A stretch of DNA of 64,000 nucleotides from Hymenobacter nitidus (GTDB taxonomy: Bacteria; Bacteroidota; Bacteroidia; Cytophagales; Hymenobacteraceae): positions 62,001 to 126,000 of the forward strand of contig NZ_JAJADQ010000012.1 in NCBI RefSeq assembly GCF_020447315.1, given 5' to 3'. The translations under genes and the position numbers were made by a program. Under the pieces are notes generated by a model. The model saw only the letters and a program-made list of their open reading frames with translations. It did not search any database and was not told where the DNA came from. This document shows, one piece after another, positions 16,381 through 24,173 of the stretch. Numbering within the stretch: position 1 is the first letter of the stretch; every line of letters starts with the position of its first letter.

Positions 16381-16450
16381 TTGAACTTTGTTCAATGGAT
16401 TTTTCAAATTGAAACAGAAGAGGTAAAGGCTAACAAAGGTAAGTTTGCCT

Positions 16451-16855
16451 ATGACGCAGAACATCGAATTAGAAATCAAAGTAATCCAACGGTTTATCAA
16501 CCAGAGCAAACAAGACCGATACATCCAGTTCGTGCGTTCGACCAGGAACCGGAGAAAGTTTACTGCCGACCTAAATCACTGGGATATTCTGCAAGCAGAT
16601 GCTTTCGAGTACGTTCGAGGTGCTGAGAGCGAAGTAATTCAAGCAACGCTTCAGGCACAGGGAGTTATCAATACGACTTGTTATGTCATTAGCGAAAACA
16701 CCTTTATCGATGCTCAGACGCTAGCCATAGATGAAGCTTTGCGAATGACTGTGGGACATGGTATGGGCACAATTCTGGTTTTTGGCAACGCAGAAGTGGT
16801 GTTTTACGAGTGTGAAACTATGAACGTGCGATACATCAGCAAGCCTAAATATTAA
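16451..16855 (+). CDS. Unknown protein, AT-richer orphan gene
   Basis: I do not recognise this 134-residue protein. It is soluble, with no signal peptide or membrane segment. The N-terminal third is basic (QRFINQSKQDRYIQFVRSTRNRRKF), and the C-terminal half looks like alternating strands and helices (TILVFGNAEVVFYECE). Rows of its DNA that I counted are 40-52 % GC, against about 60 % in neighbouring genes, which suggests acquisition. It is flanked on both sides by inverted repeat copies. The ATG at 16451 is preferred over an upstream TTG at 16445. TAAGTTTG at 16440-16447 fits a -7 box but is too close to the start to serve this gene unless the start lies further down. Confidence 0.7.
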   Translation: MTQNIELEIKVIQRFINQSKQDRYIQFVRSTRNRRKFTADLNHWDILQADAFEYVRGAESEVIQATLQAQGVINTTCYVISENTFIDAQTLAIDEALRMTVGHGMGTILVFGNAEVVFYECETMNVRYISKPKY

Positions 16856-16862
16856 GCGGCCC

Positions 16863-16901
16863 GACGAAGCGGTAGAGATGCTTCGGCAAGCTCAGCATGA
16901 C
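16863..16901 (-). repeat. REP-like repeat, right copy of an inverted pair
   Basis: Reading the - strand from 16901 gives GTCATGCTGAGCTTGC, then CGAAGCATCTCTACCGCTTCG. It matches 16339-16380 in inverted orientation. It lies between the orphan gene and the argH stop. Confidence 0.8.
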
Positions 16902-16912
16902 GTTCAAGAAGC

Positions 16913-18211
16913 TTAGAACAAGTTGCTCGAACTCTTCAGCCGCTCCACCTTCGCCCGGATTTCCTCCAGGCCCAGGTTGTGAATACTGCCCAGGTGCGTA
17001 GTCTGAAACTCCTTGTGGGGCACGTAGGAGCCGTCTTCCACCGCCTGGCCCACCTGCTTGTAGGCCGTGCGAAACGGCGTGCCGCTTTGAATGAGCTGGT
17101 TGATGTTTTCCACCGTGAAGGTCGCGTCGTACTTCTCCTTGTTGAGCAAATTCGGCTTGATCTGCAGCTGGGGCAAGGCGAAGAGCACGATGTCGAGAAT
17201 GTCCAGAAACTGCGTGAGCGGCTCAAACAGCAGCTCCTTGAGAATCTGAAAGTCGCGGTGGTAGCCGCTGGGCAGGTTGCTGATGGTAAGCGTAATCGTG
17301 TTGGGCAGGGCCTGCAAGGAGTTGCACCGCGCCCGGATGAGCTCAAACACGTCCGGGTTTTTCTTGTGGGGCATAATGCTGGAGCCGGTGGTGAACTCCT
17401 TGGGCAGCTCCACAAAGGCCAAGTCCTGAGAGTTGTACATCACCAGGTCGTAGGCCATTTTGGCCAGGGTAGCGGCCATGCCGGCCACGGCGAAGGCCAC
17501 GGTTTTCTCGGTTTTGCCCCGCAGCATCTGGGCGCCCACGCTGCTCACGGCCACGTTGCCGAAACCCATTTGCCGGGTCGTTAGCTGCCGGTCGATGGGG
17601 AAGGAGCTACCAAAGCCCGCGCCCGAGCCCAGCGGGTTCTGGTCGGCCACGGTGTGAGCCGCTTCGAATAAGGCTAAGTCCAGCAGCAAATGCTCGGCGT
17701 AGGCCGAAAACCAGAGTCCGAACGAGCTGGGCATGGCGGCCTGAAAGTGGGTGTAGCCCGGCATCAGGTCGGCCTGGTGGGCGTCGGCCTTTTGCAGCAG
17801 CACGTCTACCAAATTCATTGTCTTACTGGCCACCCGCTCGGTGTAGTCTTTCAGGAACAGCTGAATGGCCGTGAGCACCTGGTCGTTGCGGGAGCGGGCG
17901 GTGTGGATTTTCTTGCCCGCATCGCCAAACTTCTCGGTCAGGTAGTACTCAATCTTGGAGTGCACGTCCTCAAACTCCGCCTCGATGGTGAAGCTGCCGT
18001 CGGCAATCTGCGTGGCCAGCTCCCCGAGGCCCTGCTGGAGCTGCTCGTTTTCCTGCGCCGAAAGCAGGCCGGCCTGGGTTAGCATAGCCGCCTGGGCCTG
18101 GGAGGCCTGCACGTCGAACTGCGCCAGGTACATATCCAGTTCCCGGTCTTTGCCCACGGTGAACTGCTCAATCTTTTTGTCAACGGCGATGCCCTTGTCC
18201 CAAATCTTCAT
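16913..18211 (-). CDS. argH: Argininosuccinate lyase
   Basis: Splits argininosuccinate into arginine and fumarate, the last arginine step (EC 4.3.2.1). At 432 residues it has the usual length for a slightly short Bacteroidetes ArgH. Landmarks are VHSKIEYYLTEKFGDAGKKIHTARSRNDQ near 82-110 (given here as the segment from EDVHSKIE to ARSRNDQ), PGYTHFQ, and the lyase signature GSSIMPHKKNPD. The ATG at 18211 (MKIWDKG) starts at the family N-terminus; longer in-frame extensions upstream lack similarity. It lies downstream of argB and the deacylase on the same strand, but a VOC gene in the opposite orientation separates them. Confidence 0.96.
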   Translation of the reverse strand: MKIWDKGIAVDKKIEQFTVGKDRELDMYLAQFDVQASQAQAAMLTQAGLLSAQENEQLQQGLGELATQIADGSFTIEAEFEDVHSKIEYYLTEKFGDAGKKIHTARSRNDQVLTAIQLFLKDYTERVASKTMNLVDVLLQKADAHQADLMPGYTHFQAAMPSSFGLWFSAYAEHLLLDLALFEAAHTVADQNPLGSGAGFGSSFPIDRQLTTRQMGFGNVAVSSVGAQMLRGKTEKTVAFAVAGMAATLAKMAYDLVMYNSQDLAFVELPKEFTTGSSIMPHKKNPDVFELIRARCNSLQALPNTITLTISNLPSGYHRDFQILKELLFEPLTQFLDILDIVLFALPQLQIKPNLLNKEKYDATFTVENINQLIQSGTPFRTAYKQVGQAVEDGSYVPHKEFQTTHLGSIHNLGLEEIRAKVERLKSSSNLF

Positions 18212-18393
18212 GCTCGGTTGTCTAGGAAAGCCCGGCTGTCGGGCTATTCCGGTACTACGTTTTACGGCCGGGTTCAGCCAGCGCAAGCCCTAAGTTGACT
18301 TGTCGCAAACCACCCGGTAATTGTTGTTTTTCTACTGCCTGCGGCCTGGCCCCGGTGGTACTTTTACGCATCATCCACCCAGATTACGGCGCC

Positions 18394-18858
18394 ATGCAAA
18401 AGATTACCACCTTCCTGACGTTCAACGACCAGGCCGAAGAAGCGGCCAGGCTCTATACCAGCTTGTTCCAGGATTCGGCCATCCGCACTACCACGTATTA
18501 CCCGGCCGGCACCTATATGCCGGCGGGCAGCGTGATGACCGTGGAGTTCGAGCTGGCCGGACAAAAGTACGTGGCCCTGAACGGCGGACCGCACTTTTCG
18601 TTCAGCACCGGCATTTCGCTGGCAGTAAGCTGTCAGGATCAGGCCGAAATAGATGCGCTCTGGAGCCAGCTCACGGCAAACGGCGGGGAGCCGGGCCAGT
18701 GCGGCTGGCTGAAAGACCCGTTTGGCGTATCCTGGCAGATTACACCCGCCAACCTGCCCCAGCTCCTGCACAGCGCCGACCCGGCCCGGAGGCAACGCAA
18801 AATGGCCGCTATGCTGCAGATGCGCAAACTCGATATTGCCACCCTGGAAAACGCCTAG
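18394..18858 (+). CDS. VOC-family protein, PhnB / 3-demethylubiquinone methyltransferase-like
   Basis: A 154-residue vicinal-oxygen-chelate protein of the PhnB-like group. It begins QKITTFLTFNDQAEEAARLYTS and carries the AGSVMTVEFELAGQKYVALNGGP and CGWLKDPFGVSWQI segments typical of this family. The biochemical role of most members is unknown. It is on the + strand inside an otherwise - strand arginine block, convergent with the deacylase gene (two bases between stops) and divergent from argH over 182 bases. The ATG at 18394 matches the family start. Confidence 0.88.
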   Translation: MQKITTFLTFNDQAEEAARLYTSLFQDSAIRTTTYYPAGTYMPAGSVMTVEFELAGQKYVALNGGPHFSFSTGISLAVSCQDQAEIDALWSQLTANGGEPGQCGWLKDPFGVSWQITPANLPQLLHSADPARRQRKMAAMLQMRKLDIATLENA

Positions 18859-18860
18859 GC

Positions 18861-19934
18861 CTACAGCTGCAGCCCTTCGAGCAGCTCGATGTAGGCCTTG
18901 ATGCCACCCCGGATTTCGTAGAGGTAAATGTACTCGTCGGGGGTGTGGGAGCGGGCCGAGTCGCCGGGGCCCATCTTCACCGTCGGAAACGGCATCAGGG
19001 CCTGGTCCGACATCGTGGCCGAGCCGTAAGTTTTGCGGCCCAGGGCCACACCTTTGCGCACCAGCACATGGTCGGGGTCGATGCGCGAAGAGTTGAGGCG
19101 CACGGAGCGGGGCACCACTTCCGACTGCAAATGCTCCTGCACCGTGCGCACCACTTCCTCGTTCGAGTAAAACTCGTTGGTGCGCACGTCCACCACGAAG
19201 CGGCAGGTATCGGGCACCACGTTGTGCTGGGTGCCGGCCTGAATCTGGGTCACAGTCATCTTCACCGGCCCCAGCAGCTCCGACGACTGCGGGAACCGGT
19301 ACTGCTGCAGCCACTGAATGTCGGTCAGGGCTTTGTACAGGGCGTTTTCACCTTCGTTGCGGGCCGCGTGGCCAGTCTGGCCGTGGGTGGTGCAGTCGAG
19401 CACCACCAGTCCCTTTTCGGCTATGGCCATGTCCATCTGCGTCGGCTCCCCCACGATGCCCAGGTCAAGCCGGCCCAGCTTGGGCAGCAAGTGGCTGATG
19501 CCGTTGGCGCCCGAAATTTCCTCCTCGGCCGTAATGGCGCAAATCAGGTTGAAGGGCAGATCTTGCCGCTCGTGGAAATGCAGAAACGTAGCCAGCAGAC
19601 TCACCGCGCAGCCGCCCGCGTCGTTCGAGCCTAGCCCGATCAGCTTGTCATCCTCCTCGATTACGGCGCCAAACGGGTCGTAGGTCCAGGTCGTGCCGGG
19701 CTTCACCGTGTCGTGGTGGGAGTTGAGCAGCACGGTCGGCTTTTCCGCGTCGAAGTGCCGGTTCACGGCCCATACGTTGTGCAGCTCGCGCCGGGGCTGG
19801 GCGCCGTGCTGCCGCAGAAACTCGAAAATCAGGTCGGCGGTGGCCGCTTCTTCCCGCGAGTAGGAGGGCGTCTTAATCAGGCGCGTCAGCAGCTCAATGG
19901 CCTGCTCCGACAGCGGCTCCGCTAGCTCTGGCAT
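18861..19934 (-). CDS. argE: M20 metallodeacylase of arginine synthesis (acylornithine or acylcitrulline deacylase)
   Basis: A 357-residue zinc-dependent M20 peptidase-family enzyme. Metal and catalytic segments are LLNSHHDTVKP, GLGSNDAGG, AEEEISG and GEPTQMD. In Bacteroidetes and Xanthomonas with an acylornithine carbamoyltransferase, this enzyme acts after carbamoylation and removes the acyl group from N-acyl-citrulline. The carbamoyltransferase in this same cluster makes that the likely job here. The start codon overlaps the argB stop by 13 bases, so the two are translationally coupled. The symbol argE is used in the broad sense. Confidence 0.88.
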   Translation of the reverse strand: MPELAEPLSEQAIELLTRLIKTPSYSREEAATADLIFEFLRQHGAQPRRELHNVWAVNRHFDAEKPTVLLNSHHDTVKPGTTWTYDPFGAVIEEDDKLIGLGSNDAGGCAVSLLATFLHFHERQDLPFNLICAITAEEEISGANGISHLLPKLGRLDLGIVGEPTQMDMAIAEKGLVVLDCTTHGQTGHAARNEGENALYKALTDIQWLQQYRFPQSSELLGPVKMTVTQIQAGTQHNVVPDTCRFVVDVRTNEFYSNEEVVRTVQEHLQSEVVPRSVRLNSSRIDPDHVLVRKGVALGRKTYGSATMSDQALMPFPTVKMGPGDSARSHTPDEYIYLYEIRGGIKAYIELLEGLQL

Positions 19935-20704
19935 AGAATCGTCTTTACGGGCTCGTTGATTTTCAGCGCATTCTCAATAACCACCCGCTCCACGCCGGCC
20001 TCCAGGGCGGCAAAGGCGTTGTCGAGCTTGGGCACCATGCCGGCCGCAATTACGCCGCTGGCTTTCAGGGTTTGGTACTGGGCGGGCGTTATCTGCGGAA
20101 TTACCGACTGCTCGTCCTGCACGTCGGCCAGCACCCCATCCTTCTCGAAGCAGAAGTGCAGCTCGACCTGGTAGAATGGCGCCAGGGCCCGGGCCAGGGA
20201 GCTGGCAATGGTGTCGGCGTTGGTGTTGAGCAGCTGGCCCTGGCCGTCGTGGGTAATGGCGCAGAAAACCGGCGTCAGGCCCGCGCTGAGTAGGGTTTGC
20301 AGCAGCCCGGTTTCCACGCTGTGCTCGTCCACGTCGCCCACGAAGCCATAGTCGATTTCCTTGACCGGCCGCTTGCTGGCGCGAATCACGTTGCCGTCGG
20401 CCCCACTCAAACCCAGGCCATTCACGCCGTACTGCTGCAGCAAAGCCACCACCTGCTTATTCGTTTTACCAGCGTAAAACATGGTCACGATGTCGAGCGT
20501 GGCCGCGTCGGTGATGCGGCGGCCCTGCACCATCCGGGGCTCAATGCCCAGGCTCTGCAGCATCTGGCTGGCGCCTTTGCCGCCGCCGTGCACCACAATT
20601 TTGCGCTCCGGCACCCGGGCTAGCTCCCGCAGAAACTGGCTGAGCTGGGCGGTATCGTCGATAATGCCGCCGCCGATTTTAAAAATTTTCAGGACTTCGC
20701 TCAT
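19922..20704 (-). CDS. argB: N-acylglutamate kinase (acetylglutamate kinase)
   Basis: Phosphorylates N-acetyl- (or N-succinyl-) glutamate in arginine synthesis. The 260-residue amino-acid-kinase fold shows the N-terminal lysine and glycine loop KIGGGIIDD, VVHGGGKGASQ, the substrate arginine region QGRRITDA, LSGADGNVI and NTNADTIAS. It is short, with no N-terminal helix of the hexameric arginine-inhibited type, so feedback inhibition is not indicated. The ATG at 20704 (MSEVLKIF) is preferred to a start 36 bases upstream. First gene of the - strand arginine block. Confidence 0.95.
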   Translation of the reverse strand: MSEVLKIFKIGGGIIDDTAQLSQFLRELARVPERKIVVHGGGKGASQMLQSLGIEPRMVQGRRITDAATLDIVTMFYAGKTNKQVVALLQQYGVNGLGLSGADGNVIRASKRPVKEIDYGFVGDVDEHSVETGLLQTLLSAGLTPVFCAITHDGQGQLLNTNADTIASSLARALAPFYQVELHFCFEKDGVLADVQDEQSVIPQITPAQYQTLKASGVIAAGMVPKLDNAFAALEAGVERVVIENALKINEPVKTILCQS

Positions 20705-20846
20705 GCGGATAGGAAAAGGAAATGTGGCGCTCAGGTCCATGAAACGCCAGAATATAGACTCCGTTCAATCTTCGCCGCTTCGGCCAGCCAGTGGGCCCGG
20801 ATCTTTTTTTGAAGCCGGAGCGGCAAAGTTTCCGAAAAAAAACATC

Positions 20847-20854
20847 TAGTTTTG
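20847..20854 (+). promoter_or_regulatory. Candidate -7 promoter box for the + strand arginine block
   Basis: TAGTTTTG fits the Bacteroidetes -7 consensus TAnnTTTG exactly. No clear -33 TTG is seen at the usual spacing, so the call is tentative. It would start transcription near the palindrome at 20865 and leave a leader of about 450 bases before the GNAT gene. Confidence 0.4.
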
Positions 20855-20864
20855 CAACGATTTA

Positions 20865-20887
20865 GCGGTTTAAACGATTTAAACCGC
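20865..20887. promoter_or_regulatory. 23-bp palindrome between divergent arginine operons, candidate operator
   Basis: GCGGTTTAAA and TTTAAACCGC flank a three-base centre (CGA) as perfect 10-base arms. The 9-mer AACGATTTA also occurs twice, at 20856-20864 and 20873-20881. The site is directly downstream of a candidate -7 box and lies between argB and the GNAT gene. It does not match the classic ArgR box. Confidence 0.55.
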
Positions 20888-21320
20888 GAAACACTCCCTA
20901 TGCCGCCCCGCGGCACCCGTCATGATTCGTCTCTCCTCAATTGCGCTTTTGCGACGACCGATGCAGGTCGTGCGAATTATGCCAGCTTAACCGCTGGCTG
21001 CAATACTTCGCCGACCTTACTTTTCTAGAATCGGCGCGGGGCCCACGGATAGCCGGCCCCACTTGAAGAGAATTTCTACGAATAACCGACCTGAGTCCGA
21101 GTGTAATTTCCCAGTGCGACTTTTCCTGGCCTAGCGCCCGAACGCCCCACTCCCTGGCCTGATACGCCAAGCCCATTCCGCTTTTCTGGGTTTTATCTGT
21201 TGCTGCCGGCGCTTGTGCCGGTTGCCGCGTAGCCTCGCCCCACCCGCTACGCTCCCCGCATTTCTTTCCGTCTTTCCGAGTCTGTTGCCGTATAACGAGG
21301 CGACCAACCGAGCTTTGACC
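20888..21320. other. Long leader or intergenic stretch before the GNAT gene
   Basis: No gene is convincing in these 433 bases. Short open frames on the - strand lack any domain. If the promoter at 20847 is real this is a long untranslated leader, and pyrimidine-rich tracts occupy much of 21180-21280. I see no riboswitch that I recognise. Confidence 0.35.
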
Positions 21321-21896
21321 ATGATGTTACGAGTCGCCAATGCTGCCGATGCGCAGTATGTGGAAACCCTTTGTCAATGGTATGAGGAATCTGCCAGAAC
21401 GCGCGGCGTTGGTATTGCCAAGCGCGATCCTAACTATCTGAAAAAGAAGATGGAACGGGGCGATGCCATCATTGCCTTCGTCGACGAGCAGCTGGCCGGC
21501 TTCTGCTATATCGAAACCTTCGAGGACAACAAGTTTGTCGTCAATTCCGGCCTGATCGTCAACACCGAGCTGCGCAAGGAGGGCCTGGGCCGCGCCATCA
21601 AGCACCGCGTGTTTGAGTTGTCGCGCACCAAGTACCCCAGCGCCAAAATCTTCGGTATCACTACCAGTGGGCCGGTCATGAAGATCAACACCGAGCTGGG
21701 CTACCGTCCCGTGACCTTCACCGAGCTAACCCAGAGCGACGACTTTTGGAAGGGCTGCATGGGCTGCAAAAACTACCCGATTCTGCAGGAAAACCAGCGC
21801 AAAATGTGCCTGTGCACCGGCATGGTCTACGACAAGCTCGAAGACCAATACGGCAAGATTGCCCAGGAAACCATCGAAATACTAAGCCAGAAATAG
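21321..21896 (+). CDS. GNAT acyltransferase, probable N-acylglutamate synthase
   Basis: A 191-residue GNAT protein that opens the + strand arginine block and probably performs the first step, acylation of glutamate. The acetyl-CoA region is NSGLIVNTELRKEGLGRAIKHRVFE, of which the motif is R-K-E-G-L-G-R-A. A distinctive C-terminal tail carries four cysteines (GCMGCKNYP then KMCLCTGMVYD). From memory, proteins of this kind were assigned as N-acyl-glutamate synthases in Bacteroidetes by mutant fitness data; that is recall, not a search result. No ordinary ArgA or ArgJ is in the window. The ATG at 21321 is chosen; ATG at 21324 is equally possible. Confidence 0.75.
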   Translation: MMLRVANAADAQYVETLCQWYEESARTRGVGIAKRDPNYLKKKMERGDAIIAFVDEQLAGFCYIETFEDNKFVVNSGLIVNTELRKEGLGRAIKHRVFELSRTKYPSAKIFGITTSGPVMKINTELGYRPVTFTELTQSDDFWKGCMGCKNYPILQENQRKMCLCTGMVYDKLEDQYGKIAQETIEILSQK

Positions 21897-22012
21897 CGCT
21901 GAGCGCTTAGCAGTCAGAGCGTAGAAAAGCTCTGGCAGCAACCTCTCCCGTTTTCTGCCTCCAACCTCGATTACAGAGCTCTCAGCTCTAAGTTCTAACC
22001 TCTAAGTTCTAC

Positions 22013-23203
22013 ATGAAAAAGAAGGTAGTTTTAGCGTACAGCGGCGGCTTGGATACGTCCTACTGCGCGGTATACCTGACCCGTGAGCTGGGTCTGGAAG
22101 TGCACACGGTTATCGTCAACTCCGGCGGCTTCTCTGAGGAAGAACTGGCGGCTATCGAGAAGCGGGCCTACGAGCTGGGCTCGACCAAGCACGAGGTCAT
22201 CGACGTAACCCAGCGCTTCTACCAGGACTGCTTGCGCTACCTCATCTTTGGCAACATTCTCAAAAACGACACCTATCCGCTGAGCGTCAGTGCCGAGCGC
22301 ATGTTTCAGAGCCTGGCGCTGGCTGAGTATGCCCGCGAGCATCAGGCCGACTACATTGCCCACGGCAGCACCGGTGCCGGCAACGACCAGGTGCGCTTCG
22401 ACGTGGCTTTCTCGGTGATTACCCCCAACACGGAAATCATCACGCCCATCCGCGACCTGAAACTCTCGCGCCAGGCCGAAATCGACTTCCTCAACCAGCA
22501 CGGCTTCGAGATGAGCTGGGAAAAAGCCAAGTACTCCATCAATAAAGGTATCTGGGGCACCAGCGTAGGCGGCGTCGAAACGCTGACCTCGCACCAGGCT
22601 TTGCCGGAGTCGGCCTACCCCACCCAAATCAGCGCGACGGAGCCGACCAGCATCGAAATCACCTTCGAGAAAGGTGAGCCGGTAGCTCTGAACGGAGAGA
22701 CAATGAACCCCGTGGCCCTGATTCAGGCCCTGAACGAACTGGCCGGCACCTACGCCATTGGCCGCGACACCCACGTGGGCGACACGATTCTGGGTATCAA
22801 GGGCCGCGTGGGCTTCGAGGCACCCGCCCCGCTGATTCTGCTCAAGGCCCACCACTTGCTGGAAAAGCACACGTCCTCGCGCTGGCAGCTGCTGCACAAG
22901 GACTACGTGGCCAACTGGTACGGCACACTGCTGCACGAGGCCCAGTACCTCGACCCGGTGATGCGCGACTTCGAAGCCCTGCTGACGTCGTCGCAGGAGC
23001 GGGTGTCGGGCAAGGTGTTCGTGACCTTGAAGCCGTATCAATTTGAGCTGCAGGGCATCGAGTCGAAGTACGATATGATGCGCTCCAAAGTGGCGACCTA
23101 CGGCGAGGAAAACGACGCCTGGGACGGGCGCGACGCTAAGGGCTTTATCAAGATTTTCAGCAACCAGCTGCGCATTCACTCTTCCTTCAACGATGAAAAT
23201 TAA
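22013..23203 (+). CDS. argG: Argininosuccinate synthase
   Basis: ATP-dependent joining of citrulline and aspartate (EC 6.3.4.5). The 396-residue protein begins with the PP-motif AYSGGLDTSYC and has the conserved HGSTGAGNDQVRFD and NKGIWGTSVGG segments. Its start follows 116 bases after the GNAT stop, a gap containing a tandem near-repeat CTCTAAGTTCTA just before the ATG. It overlaps argC by 11 bases. Confidence 0.96.
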   Translation: MKKKVVLAYSGGLDTSYCAVYLTRELGLEVHTVIVNSGGFSEEELAAIEKRAYELGSTKHEVIDVTQRFYQDCLRYLIFGNILKNDTYPLSVSAERMFQSLALAEYAREHQADYIAHGSTGAGNDQVRFDVAFSVITPNTEIITPIRDLKLSRQAEIDFLNQHGFEMSWEKAKYSINKGIWGTSVGGVETLTSHQALPESAYPTQISATEPTSIEITFEKGEPVALNGETMNPVALIQALNELAGTYAIGRDTHVGDTILGIKGRVGFEAPAPLILLKAHHLLEKHTSSRWQLLHKDYVANWYGTLLHEAQYLDPVMRDFEALLTSSQERVSGKVFVTLKPYQFELQGIESKYDMMRSKVATYGEENDAWDGRDAKGFIKIFSNQLRIHSSFNDEN

Positions 23204-24173
23204 GGCTGGCATTGTCGGCGGCGCCGGCTACACGGCCGGGGAGCTCATCCGCATCCTGCTCCACCACGAGTTTGTGGCGCTGGGCGGCATCGTCAGCTCG
23301 TCCAACGCGGGCAACCCCGTGTACCAGGTGCACGACGACCTGGTAGGCGACACCGAGCTGGTATTTGCTGCGGAGCTGGCCGGCGACGAAGACGTAGTGT
23401 TTCTGTGCCTCGGGCACGGTAATTCCAAAGCCTGGCTGGAGAAAAACAGCCTGCCCGACACCACCCACATCATCGACCTGAGCAACGACTTTCGTCTGGA
23501 GGCCGACGCTGAGTTTGCCGACCGGGAATTTGTGTACGGGTTGCCGGAACTGAACAAAGGCCGGATTCAGCAGGCCCAAAGCATTGCCAACCCCGGCTGC
23601 TTTGCCACCGCTATTCAGCTGGCCTTGCTGCCGCTGGCCCAGGCCGGCAAGCTGACCGAGGACGTACACGTATCGGCCATTACCGGCTCCACGGGCGCGG
23701 GGCAGAGCCTGTCGGAGACGGTGCACTTCTCGTGGCGCAACAACAACGTGTCCATCTACAAGCCTTTTACGCACCAGCATTTGGGCGAAATAGGGGAGAG
23801 CCTGGGCCAGCTGCAGCACGAGCTGGCGGTGGATATTCACTTTGTGCCCTACCGCGGCAACTTCGCCCGGGGCATCTTTGCCAGCGTCTACACGCCTTCG
23901 GATTTAACCCAGGACGAGGCGCGGGAGCTGTATAAGAAATTCTACGCCGACGCCCCGTTTACCACGGTTTCGGACAAGGAAATCCACCTCAAGCAGGTGG
24001 TGAATACCAACAAGTGCCTGCTGCACGTGCAGAAATTCGGCAAGCAGCTGCTCATCACCTCGGTTATCGATAACCTGGTGAAGGGCGCTTCGGGGCAGGC
24101 CGTCCAGAATATGAATCTGCTTTTTGGCCTGCCGGAAACGACGGGACTCAACCTCAAATCGGTGCTTTTCTAA
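23193..24173 (+). CDS. argC: N-acyl-gamma-glutamyl-phosphate reductase
   Basis: Reduces acyl-glutamyl phosphate to the semialdehyde with NADPH. The 326-residue protein has the Rossmann start AGIVGGAGYTAGELIR and the active-site cysteine C136 in ANPGCFATAIQ, plus the later PYRGNFARGIFASVYT segment. It overlaps argG upstream by 11 bases and argD downstream by one base, so this is a tight operon. Confidence 0.96.
   Translation: MKIKAGIVGGAGYTAGELIRILLHHEFVALGGIVSSSNAGNPVYQVHDDLVGDTELVFAAELAGDEDVVFLCLGHGNSKAWLEKNSLPDTTHIIDLSNDFRLEADAEFADREFVYGLPELNKGRIQQAQSIANPGCFATAIQLALLPLAQAGKLTEDVHVSAITGSTGAGQSLSETVHFSWRNNNVSIYKPFTHQHLGEIGESLGQLQHELAVDIHFVPYRGNFARGIFASVYTPSDLTQDEARELYKKFYADAPFTTVSDKEIHLKQVVNTNKCLLHVQKFGKQLLITSVIDNLVKGASGQAVQNMNLLFGLPETTGLNLKSVLF

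Noticed and set aside
16339..16901. Insertion sequence or integron cassette
   Set aside because: No transposase, integrase, attC-like fold or target duplication was found, so only a repeat-bracketed gene is claimed.
20865..20887. ArgR box
   Set aside because: The palindrome does not fit the ArgR consensus (AT-rich TNTGAATWWWWATTCANA) and no argR gene is seen, so it is listed only as an unknown operator.
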